Shown: positions 1 through 9,158 of the stretch, piece after piece
How positions within the stretch are numbered: position 1 is the first letter of the stretch
Layout of the letters: each line of letters starts with the position of its first letter
Source of the DNA: Mucilaginibacter jinjuensis
GTDB lineage: Bacteria; Bacteroidota; Bacteroidia; Sphingobacteriales; Sphingobacteriaceae
NCBI RefSeq assembly: GCF_028596025.1
Contig: NZ_CP117167.1
Location: forward strand, 4,092,001 to 4,156,000
Direction: 5' to 3'
Length of the DNA: 64,000 nt
Made by a program: the position numbers and the translations under genes
The notes under the pieces: generated by a model
Databases searched by the model: none
The model's input: only the letters and a program-made list of their open reading frames with translations
What the model was told of the DNA's origin: nothing

Positions 1-1352
1 TGCCCTTCATTAGTCTGTCCATCATTTACACCAGAATGTATATACCAACCAGAAGCTTGCCTTACAATGCGATCTGAACTTTGCGATAACTGATCAATCT
101 CAGCGCCAAATAATATACCCTGATCTTTATGCGACGCCAAAGGAATTAATTTTCTCAGGCCAAAGATATAAGCTCTTGAGTGTTCGGGCGAACCAAGAAA
201 GTCTGCATAATTGTAAGAATTATCATTAAGGCCATATTCAAAATAGATTTCTGCTTTGGCTTTAATAAATAACCAACGAGCATAAAATGAAGTAATTTGA
301 TCGCGATCAAACCCATCTCCATCTGCGTTGTGGGTATCAGCTTTCTGAAACGGGGTTAAAAATGGGAAATAATTGCTAAAACCATGAATATCACTATGAT
401 AGGCATTAAATGTCCTTATCCAACCTAAAAACAATCCGGGTACCCATCGGGGTTGATAACTCAAATTAAAGCCTGTATAATAACGCCAGTCGTTCAGTTT
501 AGGCTGATATAAATTTGTACCGGTCGATGTTGTTGTAACAGTCAAATTTGATTGTCCTGTTGCATCTAAGCGTGCAGCGATGATTTGCCCTTCGAATGAA
601 CCAATAAAAGTATGTATAGGCCTAACTGTATTTAATGTTAAATGTTTAAAACCCGGCGCATTATTAGTCATAACCAGTGCGTTTTCAATACCTGGCCCCC
701 ACCAAAGATTTTCATTTGATAAGCCTATCGAAGCCGGCCCAAAAGTTAAACGTATACTGCTTTGCCCTAATGATGCTTTGGTATATGTTCCGTTACCAAA
801 TCTTTCCGGTTGATCTATATGGTTATGATAATTATAATAACTCGTAAGGTCTACGTCACCATGTCCTGAAGCAAAACCGGCAAAAATCGGATTGGCTGCA
901 TATACATACTCTGGTCTAAATTGTATGCTCAACGGGCCAATCTTAAAAAAGAAACCGCCGCTAATCATAGTTTGATACCCCTTTGCGGGTATCATTAAAC
1001 CATCATTCCAACCATAGGGGTGATTAGAATTATATTGTTGTATCATTGTTAACGGCAATATCTGGAATGCCCCATATCCTTTGGCAAACGAGACAGGGCC
1101 GGTTGGTTTAAACCAGCTATCTTTTTGCTGTGTACTATCGGGATCATACACATTATGTACTTTGGTAGCTTTTGCCGGATACAGCGGCCTAACGGAAAAT
1201 GATACCGTAGAATCTAACCCGCCGTTTAGTTGTAACCTCCTATAATAATCTTCCAGTACGGGTGTGCCTACAGGTATGGTTTGCGCAAATATCAAATTTG
1301 ATGATAAACCAAAGGCAAGGGCTATACTTATGGTTAAAAAGATTCTCTTCAT
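1..1352 (-). CDS. Wzi-family capsule assembly outer-membrane protein, 3' end cut by window
   Basis: An open frame of 450 codons runs from an ATG at 1350-1352 to the left edge without a stop, so the C-terminus is missing. The start MKRIFLTISIALAFGL is a signal peptide ending near a FAQ site, followed by a mature start (TIPVGTPVLEDYYRRLQL) that matches the downstream-facing neighbour at 1359-3050 almost word for word (IPVGSPALDDYFRRLQL). Further shared blocks are HPYGWNDG, FRPEFVYAAN-like and NLWWGPG. The family (Caps_assemb_Wzi) forms an outer-membrane beta-barrel that ties capsule or exopolysaccharide to the surface. Only 6 bases separate it from the preceding gene, so it is the last visible gene of the operon and a tandem paralogue. 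Family assignment is firm through the paralogue; the glycan is unknown. Confidence 0.85.
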   Translation of the reverse strand, partial: MKRIFLTISIALAFGLSSNLIFAQTIPVGTPVLEDYYRRLQLNGGLDSTVSFSVRPLYPAKATKVHNVYDPDSTQQKDSWFKPTGPVSFAKGYGAFQILPLTMIQQYNSNHPYGWNDGLMIPAKGYQTMISGGFFFKIGPLSIQFRPEYVYAANPIFAGFASGHGDVDLTSYYNYHNHIDQPERFGNGTYTKASLGQSSIRLTFGPASIGLSNENLWWGPGIENALVMTNNAPGFKHLTLNTVRPIHTFIGSFEGQIIAARLDATGQSNLTVTTTSTGTNLYQPKLNDWRYYTGFNLSYQPRWVPGLFLGWIRTFNAYHSDIHGFSNYFPFLTPFQKADTHNADGDGFDRDQITSFYARWLFIKAKAEIYFEYGLNDNSYNYADFLGSPEHSRAYIFGLRKLIPLASHKDQGILFGAEIDQLSQSSDRIVRQASGWYIHSGVNDGQTNEG

Positions 1353-1358
1353 GTTCTA

Positions 1359-3050
1359 TTAAAATCTATAAGTTAAACCTGCCTGTACCTGTAAATTAAA
1401 TTTGGTAGCTCCGGGTACATAATATGTTCCGCCTGGTACTTCTTTTGATGAATCAAGATACCATTGGTAGTCTAATGAGTATACCCCCATTAATTTGGCA
1501 TTAAATATAAAATTGTCATAATTCCATTCTCCATTTAGTCCAGCACTTAGGTCAACCCAATGGCGTCTCCAGTCTTGTATGTCGTTAAAGGTATAATAGT
1601 AGAAATCATCATTGTGCAAATATCTTTCAAACTGAAGCCCTAATCGTTTTAAGCCTTTAACCCAGCTTACATCTAAAGTTTGCAGGTTGGCGCCCGGGCC
1701 AATACCGGCACCTAATGATTGCCCCATGTTGGTATATCCTTGCCTGATGTATGGGTTCACATACCACTCTGTAAGTCCCAATATCTTATTGGTGTTGGTT
1801 TCTCCTAACTGTGTGGCCTCAATACTAACCATAATGCCTGCGCCATTGTCGCTGTTTAACGGCATCAATTTTCTAAGCCCAAACACATACGCACGCCCGT
1901 CATTAGGTTGCAATAAAGCGTTTCTAACGGTATTTGTATTATTGTCTATACCGTATTCAAAATAAATTTCTGCATGTTCTTCGGGCCAAACCCAACGGGT
2001 AAACAGAGAGCTCCTCGTATCGCGCTGGTTTATTGGCTGGGCAGCAGATACCGATTTAAACGGGGAGAAGAAAGGCAAATAGCTTCCCAAACTACCCAGG
2101 TCTTTGCTATAAGATTGAGCACTACGTGTCATACCAAGAAACAAGCCCGGAACCCATTTAGGCTGCCATGATACCGTAAAACCTGTTATGTAGCGCCAAT
2201 CTGTAGGTTTAGGCACATATAGTGGATTATTGAAATAGGTAAGTCCTGGTGTTAGGGGCTCGTAACCCGAGTTTTCTAACTGTCCAATAATAAATTGACC
2301 TTCAAACGAACCTATCGCCGTTTTTACAGGCCGTGTGGTATTTAAGGTAAAGTGCTTAAAACCCGGCGCGTCATTACTCATTAACAATGAACTCCTGATT
2401 CCCGGCCCCCACCACAAGTTTTCTGTAGACAAACCAAATGAAAATGCTTTGTAGTTTAACCTGATGCTGCTTTGCCCCCAAAAGGCCTTGGTATAGCTGC
2501 CTGTGCCAAACCTTGCGGGTAAATCAATATTGTTATATACATCGTAATACCGCGCTCCGATAACGGCATTGGTTTTAGATTTAAAATCATCAAAAAAGCT
2601 ATTAGCAGCATATACAAATTCGGGGCGAAACTGTATTGTTAGTATACCATATTTCGCATACACACCTGCGCTAATTAAGGTTTGGAAACCTTTAGCCGGA
2701 ATCATGGCACCATCATTCCAACCATAAGGGTGATCGCTGTTAATTTGAGTTTGAATACCTAACGGTAATAAATAGCCGCTAAAACCATCTTTATTTTGCC
2801 ATGAGGTTGAGGCATCGCGTTTGTTATAACCTTTTTCTGTAGAATCGGGATAAAATACATTCTTGTTTCTGGGACTTGGAAAAAACGGCCGGCTTGTAAA
2901 AGATGCCGAAGAATCGGTTTGGCCAAGCAATTGTAAACGGCGAAAATAATCGTCAAGAGCAGGCGAACCAACCGGTATAGACTGGGCGCTAACCGTTAGT
3001 TTTGCTATAGTAAGTATTATAAGTAATAATGCAGATTTTCTCAATATCAT
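1359..3050 (-). CDS. Wzi-family capsule assembly outer-membrane protein
   Basis: 563 residues with a signal peptide (MILRKSALLLIILTIAKLTVSAQS). The mature part is rich in alternating aromatic/polar strands and ends in LTYRF, an aromatic C-terminus typical of outer-membrane barrels. Conserved family blocks include HPYGWNDGAMIPAKG, FRPEFVYAANSFF, NLWWGPGIRSSLLMSNDAPG and WQPKWVPGLFLGMTR. Wzi proteins act at the outer membrane in surface attachment or assembly of capsular polysaccharide. The start ATG overlaps the stop of the lipoprotein gene upstream by 4 bases (ATGA), so the two are translationally coupled, and the next gene downstream is a paralogue 6 bases away. Length fits the family in Bacteroidota. 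Confidence 0.88.
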   Translation of the reverse strand: MILRKSALLLIILTIAKLTVSAQSIPVGSPALDDYFRRLQLLGQTDSSASFTSRPFFPSPRNKNVFYPDSTEKGYNKRDASTSWQNKDGFSGYLLPLGIQTQINSDHPYGWNDGAMIPAKGFQTLISAGVYAKYGILTIQFRPEFVYAANSFFDDFKSKTNAVIGARYYDVYNNIDLPARFGTGSYTKAFWGQSSIRLNYKAFSFGLSTENLWWGPGIRSSLLMSNDAPGFKHFTLNTTRPVKTAIGSFEGQFIIGQLENSGYEPLTPGLTYFNNPLYVPKPTDWRYITGFTVSWQPKWVPGLFLGMTRSAQSYSKDLGSLGSYLPFFSPFKSVSAAQPINQRDTRSSLFTRWVWPEEHAEIYFEYGIDNNTNTVRNALLQPNDGRAYVFGLRKLMPLNSDNGAGIMVSIEATQLGETNTNKILGLTEWYVNPYIRQGYTNMGQSLGAGIGPGANLQTLDVSWVKGLKRLGLQFERYLHNDDFYYYTFNDIQDWRRHWVDLSAGLNGEWNYDNFIFNAKLMGVYSLDYQWYLDSSKEVPGGTYYVPGATKFNLQVQAGLTYRF

Positions 3051-3724
3051 AATGCGATGGCTTTTATAGTAATATTATCAACAGACCAGCTTTCATCGCA
3101 TTTAGGATCGGCTACATTCTTCTGTACTAAGTTTCCTAAACATTGTAGTGTTAATGTTTTATCTGAATGGCTTATTTGCCTGGTAATTTTGTACAGCGTA
3201 GTACCATTTGGCTTGCTTGCCCAATAACACGCCCCTGGCAAATTTGTAGCAAAAGCCCCTGCTTTAGGATTATTATTATTGTTAGGATAATTGTTAGGAT
3301 AAGCCTGTGGCGTACAGAAAACCCCGGCAGGGCAATCGGTATTTGAAAAAGAAGTATGGATATAACTGCCGCCATCAACAATCATACTCCATAAATCGGG
3401 ACCAGAGTAGCCATTATCAACATTATTACCATCCCACGTATCATGAATATAAAGATCGAAGGAAACCTCTACAAGATCATGTTTGGGAAGATCTGAAACT
3501 GTTAGTGCAAACCCGTCAGAATTATAACGGCCTAATACATGGGTACCATTAAAAACATCAATTGTACCGTTTGAAATGTTTTTAACATCGCCGGATTCGA
3601 AATTGTTAGTATAAACTACGGTTTCACTTTTTACTTGCGTTTTTGTACATGCCCCCATTAAGGCCATGACAGAGAAAAGTGATAAAAAGCAGGTAGTTTT
3701 AAAACGTGCGGAAAAATTTTTCAT
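3047..3724 (-). CDS. Putative surface lipoprotein with jelly-roll-like sequence
   Basis: 225 residues. The N-terminus is a lipoprotein signal with a lipobox near residue 26 (ALMGAC), so it is probably anchored in the outer membrane. The mature part has the rhythm of a beta-sandwich of the concanavalin/carbohydrate-binding kind (NNFESGD near the start, VSFDLYIHDTWDG, LWSMIVDGGSY, and WSVDNITIKA at the end). It contains six cysteines besides the lipid Cys, which could form disulphides, and an Asn/Pro-rich loop near residues 145-155. I do not recognise a named family. It sits between a sugar-phosphate transferase and two Wzi genes and is coupled to the first Wzi gene by a 4-base overlap, so a role in surface glycan binding or attachment is inferred, not shown. 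Confidence 0.7.
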   Translation of the reverse strand: MKNFSARFKTTCFLSLFSVMALMGACTKTQVKSETVVYTNNFESGDVKNISNGTIDVFNGTHVLGRYNSDGFALTVSDLPKHDLVEVSFDLYIHDTWDGNNVDNGYSGPDLWSMIVDGGSYIHTSFSNTDCPAGVFCTPQAYPNNYPNNNNNPKAGAFATNLPGACYWASKPNGTTLYKITRQISHSDKTLTLQCLGNLVQKNVADPKCDESWSVDNITIKAIAL

Positions 3725-3764
3725 AGATTTTTGATAAAGCTGAACCTTGTCTAATTTAATCAGC

Positions 3765-4730
3765 TTAAAAGTTTCCTGTTAACCGCTTTCTTCCCTCGGT
3801 ATACCACCTCGTTATAACAAAAAGTATTGCACCTGTTGCTATAACTAAGCCTGTTATAACTAATGAATGGAGGTTAAAAGACAATATTGCAATATTAATT
3901 AATAATTGGCTTAAGCCGTATATGCCTGATACAATTAAATGAGGTACTTTTTTTTCATTAGCCCAAAATTGGTAAAAATGACTGCGATGGGCTTCTAAAA
4001 TATTTTCTTTTCTGATAAGCCTGAAAATTATTGTGGTACATGCATCTAAACCGTACACTAAAAGCAATAAAATATAAGCAAGGTTTTGTGTTTGCAACAC
4101 AAGCTGCAGTATAAAAAAAACAATAATAAATGCGAGGCTCACGCTGCCAACATCGCCGGCAAAGCACTTAGCCTTTTTTCTGAAATTAAAAAAATTAAAT
4201 ACCAGAACTGATAGGATAGCAACAAGTAAAAAAACCGGATCTGTAAAGGTAATAGTTGAGTTAATGTAATATAGCGAAGCTAAGGTTACCAGGCCATAAG
4301 CTCCTGTTATTCCGTTAATGCCATCCATAAAATTTATGGCGTTAATGGTGCCTATCACAAAAATCAGGGCCAGTATAATCCAATAAAAGGGAAGCGTAAA
4401 CAAGCCAAGCTGGATAAATAATAATGTTACCGCTGCCAGATGAAATAAAATACGCAGCTTACTGCTCAATGGCCTGGTATCATCAATAAAACTGATGAAA
4501 CTAATGGTCAATAAACCGGCTAAAAACCACGGATAAATAAGCCCTCCATATATGGGGTATATCAACAGCGCCAGGGCAAAAATAATCCCACCGCCCCTAA
4601 TGGTCACATTTGCGTGCGAACTGCGATGATTTGGCTTATCTATGATGTTATAATGATCTGCAATTTTAAAGTATAGTAATTCTATACCAAGCAATATTAC
4701 TATAGCAATAATTATAAAGTAGACTTGCAT
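3765..4730 (-). CDS. Polyprenyl-phosphate sugar-1-phosphate transferase (WecA/MraY superfamily)
   Basis: 321 residues, almost entirely hydrophobic with about ten membrane segments. The superfamily signatures are present: DKPNHRSSH with IRGGG near the N-terminus, NAINFMDGINGITG near residue 133 (metal-binding Asp), CFAGDVGS near residue 195 and HRSHFYQ near residue 251. Such enzymes move a sugar-1-phosphate from a UDP-sugar onto undecaprenyl phosphate at the inner face of the cytoplasmic membrane, the committed first step of O-antigen or exopolysaccharide repeat-unit synthesis. The substrate is probably UDP-GlcNAc or a modified N-acetyl sugar, but sequence alone does not fix it. It lies 41 bases upstream of the lipoprotein/Wzi genes, on the same strand as the sugar nucleotide genes. 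Confidence 0.88.
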   Translation of the reverse strand: MQVYFIIIAIVILLGIELLYFKIADHYNIIDKPNHRSSHANVTIRGGGIIFALALLIYPIYGGLIYPWFLAGLLTISFISFIDDTRPLSSKLRILFHLAAVTLLFIQLGLFTLPFYWIILALIFVIGTINAINFMDGINGITGAYGLVTLASLYYINSTITFTDPVFLLVAILSVLVFNFFNFRKKAKCFAGDVGSVSLAFIIVFFILQLVLQTQNLAYILLLLVYGLDACTTIIFRLIRKENILEAHRSHFYQFWANEKKVPHLIVSGIYGLSQLLINIAILSFNLHSLVITGLVIATGAILFVITRWYTEGRKRLTGNF

Positions 4731-4866
4731 TAAACTGTATTAAAAGATTTGGCCGTAAGTTGTAATCCTTGCCGGGCCGCCAAAGGTAAAGGCTTATTAG
4801 TAATATTTTTATTTTTTTGTTTAATAATAGAAAGCAACGATATGATAATTAGCAATCTTAAACAAC

Positions 4867-5541
4867 CTAATATTTTTTCAAATCAACATTAAAACATTGC
4901 TGCGCGTAAGGCGTACTTGATTTTTTATCTTCGATTGCCCCCGCTGCATTTATAAATACGGAAGTATCACTGGTAATATTTTTTTCAAAAACAATTGCCC
5001 TTGTACCTATATTAACCCTATCTCCAATGCTGCTGTTGCCAATTATAGAACTATTAGCTGTTAATGAAACCCCTTTGCCTATAACCGGGTAATTACCTTT
5101 GTTAGACCCTACTGTACAGCCTTGCAGCGCCACAAAAAAATCGCTGTACGTTGCTTTACCCAACATGGTGCCAACGCCATGGAAAATGAGAAAAATATCG
5201 GGCAGTTTGGTGTCATACATACAATCAAATCCATGCAGTGCTTTATTAAGGTAATAAAGCTTTGATGCCAGATTATCATTGCCTGTTTCGCGCCAAACAG
5301 AATTAGCTAAAAACCACAATAGTGAAATGTTATGGTCAGAACGCAAATGATTATAGTAGGTATTATCTTCATCACAATACGTTTTGTAGGATACGTGTTT
5401 AAAACAATATTCCAAGCGTGCAATTGCCATATTTATAGATTGTTTTACCCCGGCCTTAACAGGCTTATTGTCAGGAAAAAAGCAATCTAACTGGTTGCTG
5501 ATATATGAAATTAGATCATCCTCACCAAGAGATATTTTCAT
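4867..5541 (-). CDS. Serine acetyltransferase-like hexapeptide acyltransferase
   Basis: 224 residues. The first 100 or so residues are helical, followed by a left-handed beta-helix built from hexapeptide repeats (VIGKGVSLTANSSIIGNSSIGDRVNIGTRAIVF, residues about 150-185). The segment around residue 120 (FLIFHGVGTMLGKATYSDF) resembles the active-site strand of CysE-type enzymes, with His at the usual place. Members in polysaccharide clusters acetylate sugars rather than serine; here the position between NeuD and the sugar-phosphate transferase supports that. Spacing to neighbours is wide for this operon (82 and 136 bases). Acceptor not determinable; acetyl-CoA as donor is family knowledge. Confidence 0.75.
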   Translation of the reverse strand: MKISLGEDDLISYISNQLDCFFPDNKPVKAGVKQSINMAIARLEYCFKHVSYKTYCDEDNTYYNHLRSDHNISLLWFLANSVWRETGNDNLASKLYYLNKALHGFDCMYDTKLPDIFLIFHGVGTMLGKATYSDFFVALQGCTVGSNKGNYPVIGKGVSLTANSSIIGNSSIGDRVNIGTRAIVFEKNITSDTSVFINAAGAIEDKKSSTPYAQQCFNVDLKKY

Positions 5542-5623
5542 AGATAAATGATTATAAACAATTCAGATGATTTAATATATTAAGCTATACCTACCAACCA
5601 TTATTGTTAGTATTACAGCATTA

Positions 5624-6268
5624 TTATTTTATTAATTGCCGTCCCGGGTTACCAACTATAACCGCATCATCTGCAACATTTTTTGTAACCACCGCCCCGG
5701 CCCCTATTATTACATTTTTCCCTATAATAATACGTGGCAGCACGGTAGCATTTGTACCAATAAATGAATTGTCGCCCACGGTGATACAACCTGCCAGTTT
5801 AGCTCCCGGCCCTATATGAACGTTATCACCAATAATACATTCATGATCCACACTTGATGCGGTATTTAAAATACAATACTTACCTATTTTAGCACGGGCA
5901 CAAACATTGCTGTTTGCCAAAATTTGCGCACCCTCGCCGATAACAGAATTACCGGCAACAAACGCTGTGTGATGAATAGCTGTATATGGTTTTAAGCCTG
6001 CCTTTTTAAACATTTCACCTATTTTAGCACGTACATTTCCATTATTGCCGCCAATGGCAACTGAATAGAAATATTTAGACGGTTCTTCTATTGAAGAGAG
6101 CCAGCGTTCAAAACCTGCCTCAAAATAATAAATAGGTATTGTTTCTATAGGAGATTGTATAGCTTCATTGTTTTCAAAAAAAGCAGTGATCTTTACAGGG
6201 GTAGCGGCCAAAAGTTCTTCTAAAACAATTGCCTGCCCTGATGCTCCCCAAATCACTATTTTATCCAT
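5624..6268 (-). CDS. NeuD/PglD-type sugar-nucleotide N- or O-acyltransferase
   Basis: 214 residues. The N-terminal third is a small Rossmann-like domain (MDKIVIWGASGQAIVLEELL) and the rest a left-handed beta-helix of hexapeptide repeats, ending in the typical VIVGNPGRQ. The catalytic-base region SSVDHECIIGDNVHIGPG lies near residue 141 (His of the VDH triplet). PglD uses acetyl-CoA to N-acetylate a UDP-4-amino-4,6-dideoxy sugar; NeuD O-acetylates sialic acid. The gene overlaps the preceding aminotransferase by 8 bases, the classic PglE/PglD arrangement, so 4-N-acylation of the aminotransferase product is the most likely role. Acyl group not known. Confidence 0.85.
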   Translation of the reverse strand: MDKIVIWGASGQAIVLEELLAATPVKITAFFENNEAIQSPIETIPIYYFEAGFERWLSSIEEPSKYFYSVAIGGNNGNVRAKIGEMFKKAGLKPYTAIHHTAFVAGNSVIGEGAQILANSNVCARAKIGKYCILNTASSVDHECIIGDNVHIGPGAKLAGCITVGDNSFIGTNATVLPRIIIGKNVIIGAGAVVTKNVADDAVIVGNPGRQLIK

Positions 6269-7373
6269 TTATAAAACTATTTATTAAACTACAGATTTTT
6301 TCTGCTTCCTGATAGGTAAGATCATGAAAGCTGGGTAAATTTACCGCTCTGTCATAAATATCGTACGCAACAACATTTTCTTTTTTCTCATCAAACATAG
6401 GCAATGATGTTAACGGGAAAAAGAAAGGCCGGCTGTCAATCCCATTCTTTTTCATTAAATCAAAAAAGGCATCTCTATCAAAGTTGATATTTTTATTAAA
6501 AACAACTGTAGGTAACCAATAGCTATTTTTAGTGCCTGCCAATTCGGGGTTAAGTGTGCCCGGGATATTTACCAACAATTGCCGGTACCAGTTAAATATC
6601 TCCCGTTTCTTAGCAACGAGTTCTTCCATCCGCTCCATTTGCGCACAACCTAAAGCAGCCTGCAAATTTGACATCTTATATTTATATCCGTAATCCCTCA
6701 TCCAAAACATTTTATTTTCAGGATCTTTAGGGTTTCGGCCATGGTCATTAAGTACTTTTGCTTTCTCAAAGGCATCTTCTCTGTTAGTTACCATGATGCC
6801 TCCCTCGCCTGTAGTCATAGTTTTTGTACCATGGAAAGAAAACACACCCGCATCACCAATACTCCCGGCTTTTCTGCCTTTGTATTCTGATCCTAAGCCC
6901 TCGGCGGCATCTTCTATCACAACCAGATTGTGCCTCTTAGCAATATCCATTATTGCATCCATATCGCATAAATTGCCATATAAATGTACTACAATGATTG
7001 CCTTGGTATTTGGAGTGATGGCCTCTTCGATCTTTACAGGATCAATGCACCAGGTATCTGCCAAAACATCAACAAATACAGGCTTTGCACCAATATATAA
7101 CACCGGCTCTACAGATGCAATCCATGTAATATCAGGGACGATCACCTCATCATTAGCCTTTACGCCTAAGGCCATCAGCGCTAAATGGATTGCCCCTGTA
7201 CACGATGATGTAGCTAAGGCAAACTTACTATCCTGATATCTGGCAAAATCATTCTGAAATTTATAGATATAATCATAGCATTTTTCGCCCCAGCCATTGG
7301 TAACTGCATCATTTACATAGCTTATTTCTAAAGCAGTAATGCTTGGCTTATTAATAGGTATTTTTTTATCCAT
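6261..7373 (-). CDS. DegT/DnrJ/EryC1-family PLP sugar aminotransferase
   Basis: 370 residues from the ATG at 7371-7373 (MDKKIPINKPSI). An in-frame ATG 60 bases further upstream would add a tail overlapping the upstream gene by 49 bases and is unlikely to be used. Fold-type I motifs are clear: ASSCTGAIHLAL, VIEDAAEGLGSEY with the PLP-ring Asp, and FSFHGTKTMTTGEGG, with the Schiff-base lysine at about residue 184. Because the lysine is present, this is a true transaminase rather than a ColD/RfbH-type 3-dehydrase, which has His there. It should aminate a 4-keto-6-deoxy NDP-sugar from glutamate. The product would be passed to the overlapping NeuD-type acyltransferase. Confidence 0.88.
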   Translation of the reverse strand: MDKKIPINKPSITALEISYVNDAVTNGWGEKCYDYIYKFQNDFARYQDSKFALATSSCTGAIHLALMALGVKANDEVIVPDITWIASVEPVLYIGAKPVFVDVLADTWCIDPVKIEEAITPNTKAIIVVHLYGNLCDMDAIMDIAKRHNLVVIEDAAEGLGSEYKGRKAGSIGDAGVFSFHGTKTMTTGEGGIMVTNREDAFEKAKVLNDHGRNPKDPENKMFWMRDYGYKYKMSNLQAALGCAQMERMEELVAKKREIFNWYRQLLVNIPGTLNPELAGTKNSYWLPTVVFNKNINFDRDAFFDLMKKNGIDSRPFFFPLTSLPMFDEKKENVVAYDIYDRAVNLPSFHDLTYQEAEKICSLINSFING

Positions 7374-7384
7374 TTCAAAAAAAG

Positions 7385-8611
7385 CTATAATATTTTTAAA
7401 GCGGGTATAGCAATAACAAATTGGCCGCCCCACTCTTTAATATAGGCAAGTTGCTCTACTATTTCGTCTTTCAAATTCCAGGGTAATATAATCACAAAAT
7501 CAGGTTTGGCATCTTTCAGATATTGCTCATTCATTACCGGGATATGGCTTGCTGGCATAAATTTGTTTTGCTTATGTGGGTTGGCATCAACAACAAAGTC
7601 AATCAAATCACTTTTAACACCACAATAATTAAGTAATGTATTCCCTTTGGCCGCTGCCCCGTAAGCCGCTACTTTCTTTTTTGCCTTTTTTTGTGCTATT
7701 AAAAAATTAACAGTATCAAGTTTTATATTAAATGCCTTTTGTTGAAAATTGCTGTAGTATGTTAAATCGTTGATACCTCTTTTTATTTCCTTATCTAAAA
7801 GTGCAGCTACATTGGGCGAAATACCTTTAGTGGTATCGCCTGCATGTTTGGCATAAATACGCAAGGAACCTCCATGGGTTGGTATTTCTTCCACATCAAA
7901 CATTTGTAAGCCCTGCGACTCAAATATTTGCTTTACCGTGTAAAACGACAGATAAGAGAAATGCTCATGATAAATTGTATCAAATTGATTATTATCAATC
8001 AGTTGTACCAAATGCGGAAACTCCATGGTTACAACACCATCGCTTTTCAACGCTATTTTAATTCCGCCTACAAAATCCAGGATATCGGGTACATGGGCCA
8101 GTACATTGTTTCCCAGTATTAAATCGGCTTTTTTACCATCCTTTTCTAACTCACGTGCCAGCGCTACACTAAAAAAGTCGACTATTGATTCTACACCTTT
8201 TTCTTTAGCCGCTGCGGCTGTATTTGCAGTAGGTTCGATACCTAATACCGGGATATTTTTTTGATGAAAGTATTGTAAAAGATATCCATCATTTGATGCG
8301 ATTTCGACAACCAAAGAATCTTCATTATAGCCGAATCTTTCCGTCATCATTTCTGTATAACGTTTGGCATGTGCTAACCAACTGGTACTGTACGACGAAA
8401 AATAAACGTAATTACTATCAAAAATAGCATCCGATTTTTTATACTCATCCACCTGTACTAAAAAGCATTTATGGCAGGTATATACTTTAAGCGGGAAGTA
8501 TGTTTCTGGCTGATTTAATTCTTCTTTAGATAAAAAGGAATTAGAAGCAGGCGAGTTTATTAAATCAATAAACTCATTCTCTAATTCTGTTTTACAAAAT
8601 CTGCATTGCAT
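7385..8611 (-). CDS. NDP-sugar C-methyltransferase (TylC3/NovU/EvaC type)
   Basis: 408 residues with the three-part layout of the sugar C-methyltransferases: an N-terminal zinc-binding region with CRFC at residues 3-6 and CHKC near residue 47, a class I SAM domain (VVEIASNDGYLLQYF near residue 100, then LILGNNVLAHVPD), and a C-terminal Rossmann-like part (KKKVAAYGAAAKGNTLLNY). Family members transfer a methyl group from SAM to C-3 of a 4-keto NDP-hexose. It begins 1 base after the epimerase stop and is followed 11 bases later by the aminotransferase. This predicts a branched-chain sugar in the surface polysaccharide. C-3 as the site is inferred from the family. Confidence 0.85.
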   Translation of the reverse strand: MQCRFCKTELENEFIDLINSPASNSFLSKEELNQPETYFPLKVYTCHKCFLVQVDEYKKSDAIFDSNYVYFSSYSTSWLAHAKRYTEMMTERFGYNEDSLVVEIASNDGYLLQYFHQKNIPVLGIEPTANTAAAAKEKGVESIVDFFSVALARELEKDGKKADLILGNNVLAHVPDILDFVGGIKIALKSDGVVTMEFPHLVQLIDNNQFDTIYHEHFSYLSFYTVKQIFESQGLQMFDVEEIPTHGGSLRIYAKHAGDTTKGISPNVAALLDKEIKRGINDLTYYSNFQQKAFNIKLDTVNFLIAQKKAKKKVAAYGAAAKGNTLLNYCGVKSDLIDFVVDANPHKQNKFMPASHIPVMNEQYLKDAKPDFVIILPWNLKDEIVEQLAYIKEWGGQFVIAIPALKIL

Positions 8612-8612
8612 A

Positions 8613-9158
8613 TTAAATTCCTTTAAAATTTAGGTTTAGTGGCGGGTGGTTCAAATCTCTGTCAGATATACTCAACACATCTAAGGGCCATTCTATTTTC
8701 ACCAGGTCATCATTATATCTTATACCGGCTTCAGAATTTGGTACATAAAATTCGCTGTGCTGGTAAATAAGCTCACAGTCGTCTTCGAGCGTTTGGAAAC
8801 CATGTGCAAACCCAACCGGTATATACATCATGTTTTTATTCCCTGCTGATAGCGTGGTGCCAAACCACTGCAAAAATGTTGGTGAATTTTGCCTGATATC
8901 AACTATTACATCATAAACAGCCCCATGTACACATCTCACTAATTTAATTTCGCCGTATGGCGGTAACTGATAATGCATACCCCGTATCGTTCCTTTTTGT
9001 TTCGTGAAAGAATGGTTCATTTGCTTCCACGATTTATGATGACCTATTTTTTCAAATTCAGCCTCACAATAGGTGCGGGCAAACCAACCACGCTCATCTG
9101 TAAAAGGTGTAGGTGTTATCACATAACTGCCTGGTAGTGGGTTTTCTGTAAAGATCAT
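8613..9158 (-). CDS. rfbC: dTDP-4-dehydrorhamnose 3,5-epimerase family (RmlC-like)
   Basis: 181 residues, the full length of the RmlC cupin family. The catalytic region GTIRGMHYQ carries His62; VYDVIVDIR (residues 81-89), IPVGFAHGFQTLEDD (113-127) and the GIRYND/IEWPL end are all as in the family. It inverts C-3 and/or C-5 of a 4-keto-6-deoxy NDP-hexose. Because its partner here is a CDP-glucose 4,6-dehydratase and no RmlA, RmlB or RmlD is in the window, the substrate is more likely a CDP-sugar than dTDP-4-keto-rhamnose, and the symbol is only a family label. The start overlaps the dehydratase stop by 4 bases (ATGA). Confidence 0.85.
   Translation of the reverse strand: MIFTENPLPGSYVITPTPFTDERGWFARTYCEAEFEKIGHHKSWKQMNHSFTKQKGTIRGMHYQLPPYGEIKLVRCVHGAVYDVIVDIRQNSPTFLQWFGTTLSAGNKNMMYIPVGFAHGFQTLEDDCELIYQHSEFYVPNSEAGIRYNDDLVKIEWPLDVLSISDRDLNHPPLNLNFKGI

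Noticed and set aside
3733..3768. Terminator between the sugar-phosphate transferase and lipoprotein genes
   Set aside because: Only a 7-base stem with a 15-base or longer loop and no T-tract; too weak to call.
6793..7236. 147-codon plus-strand open frame
   Set aside because: Antisense to the conserved core of the PLP aminotransferase gene; no recognisable motifs.
8613..9158. dTDP-rhamnose pathway
   Set aside because: Only the epimerase family member is present; RmlA, RmlB and RmlD are absent and the dehydratase is of the CDP-glucose type.
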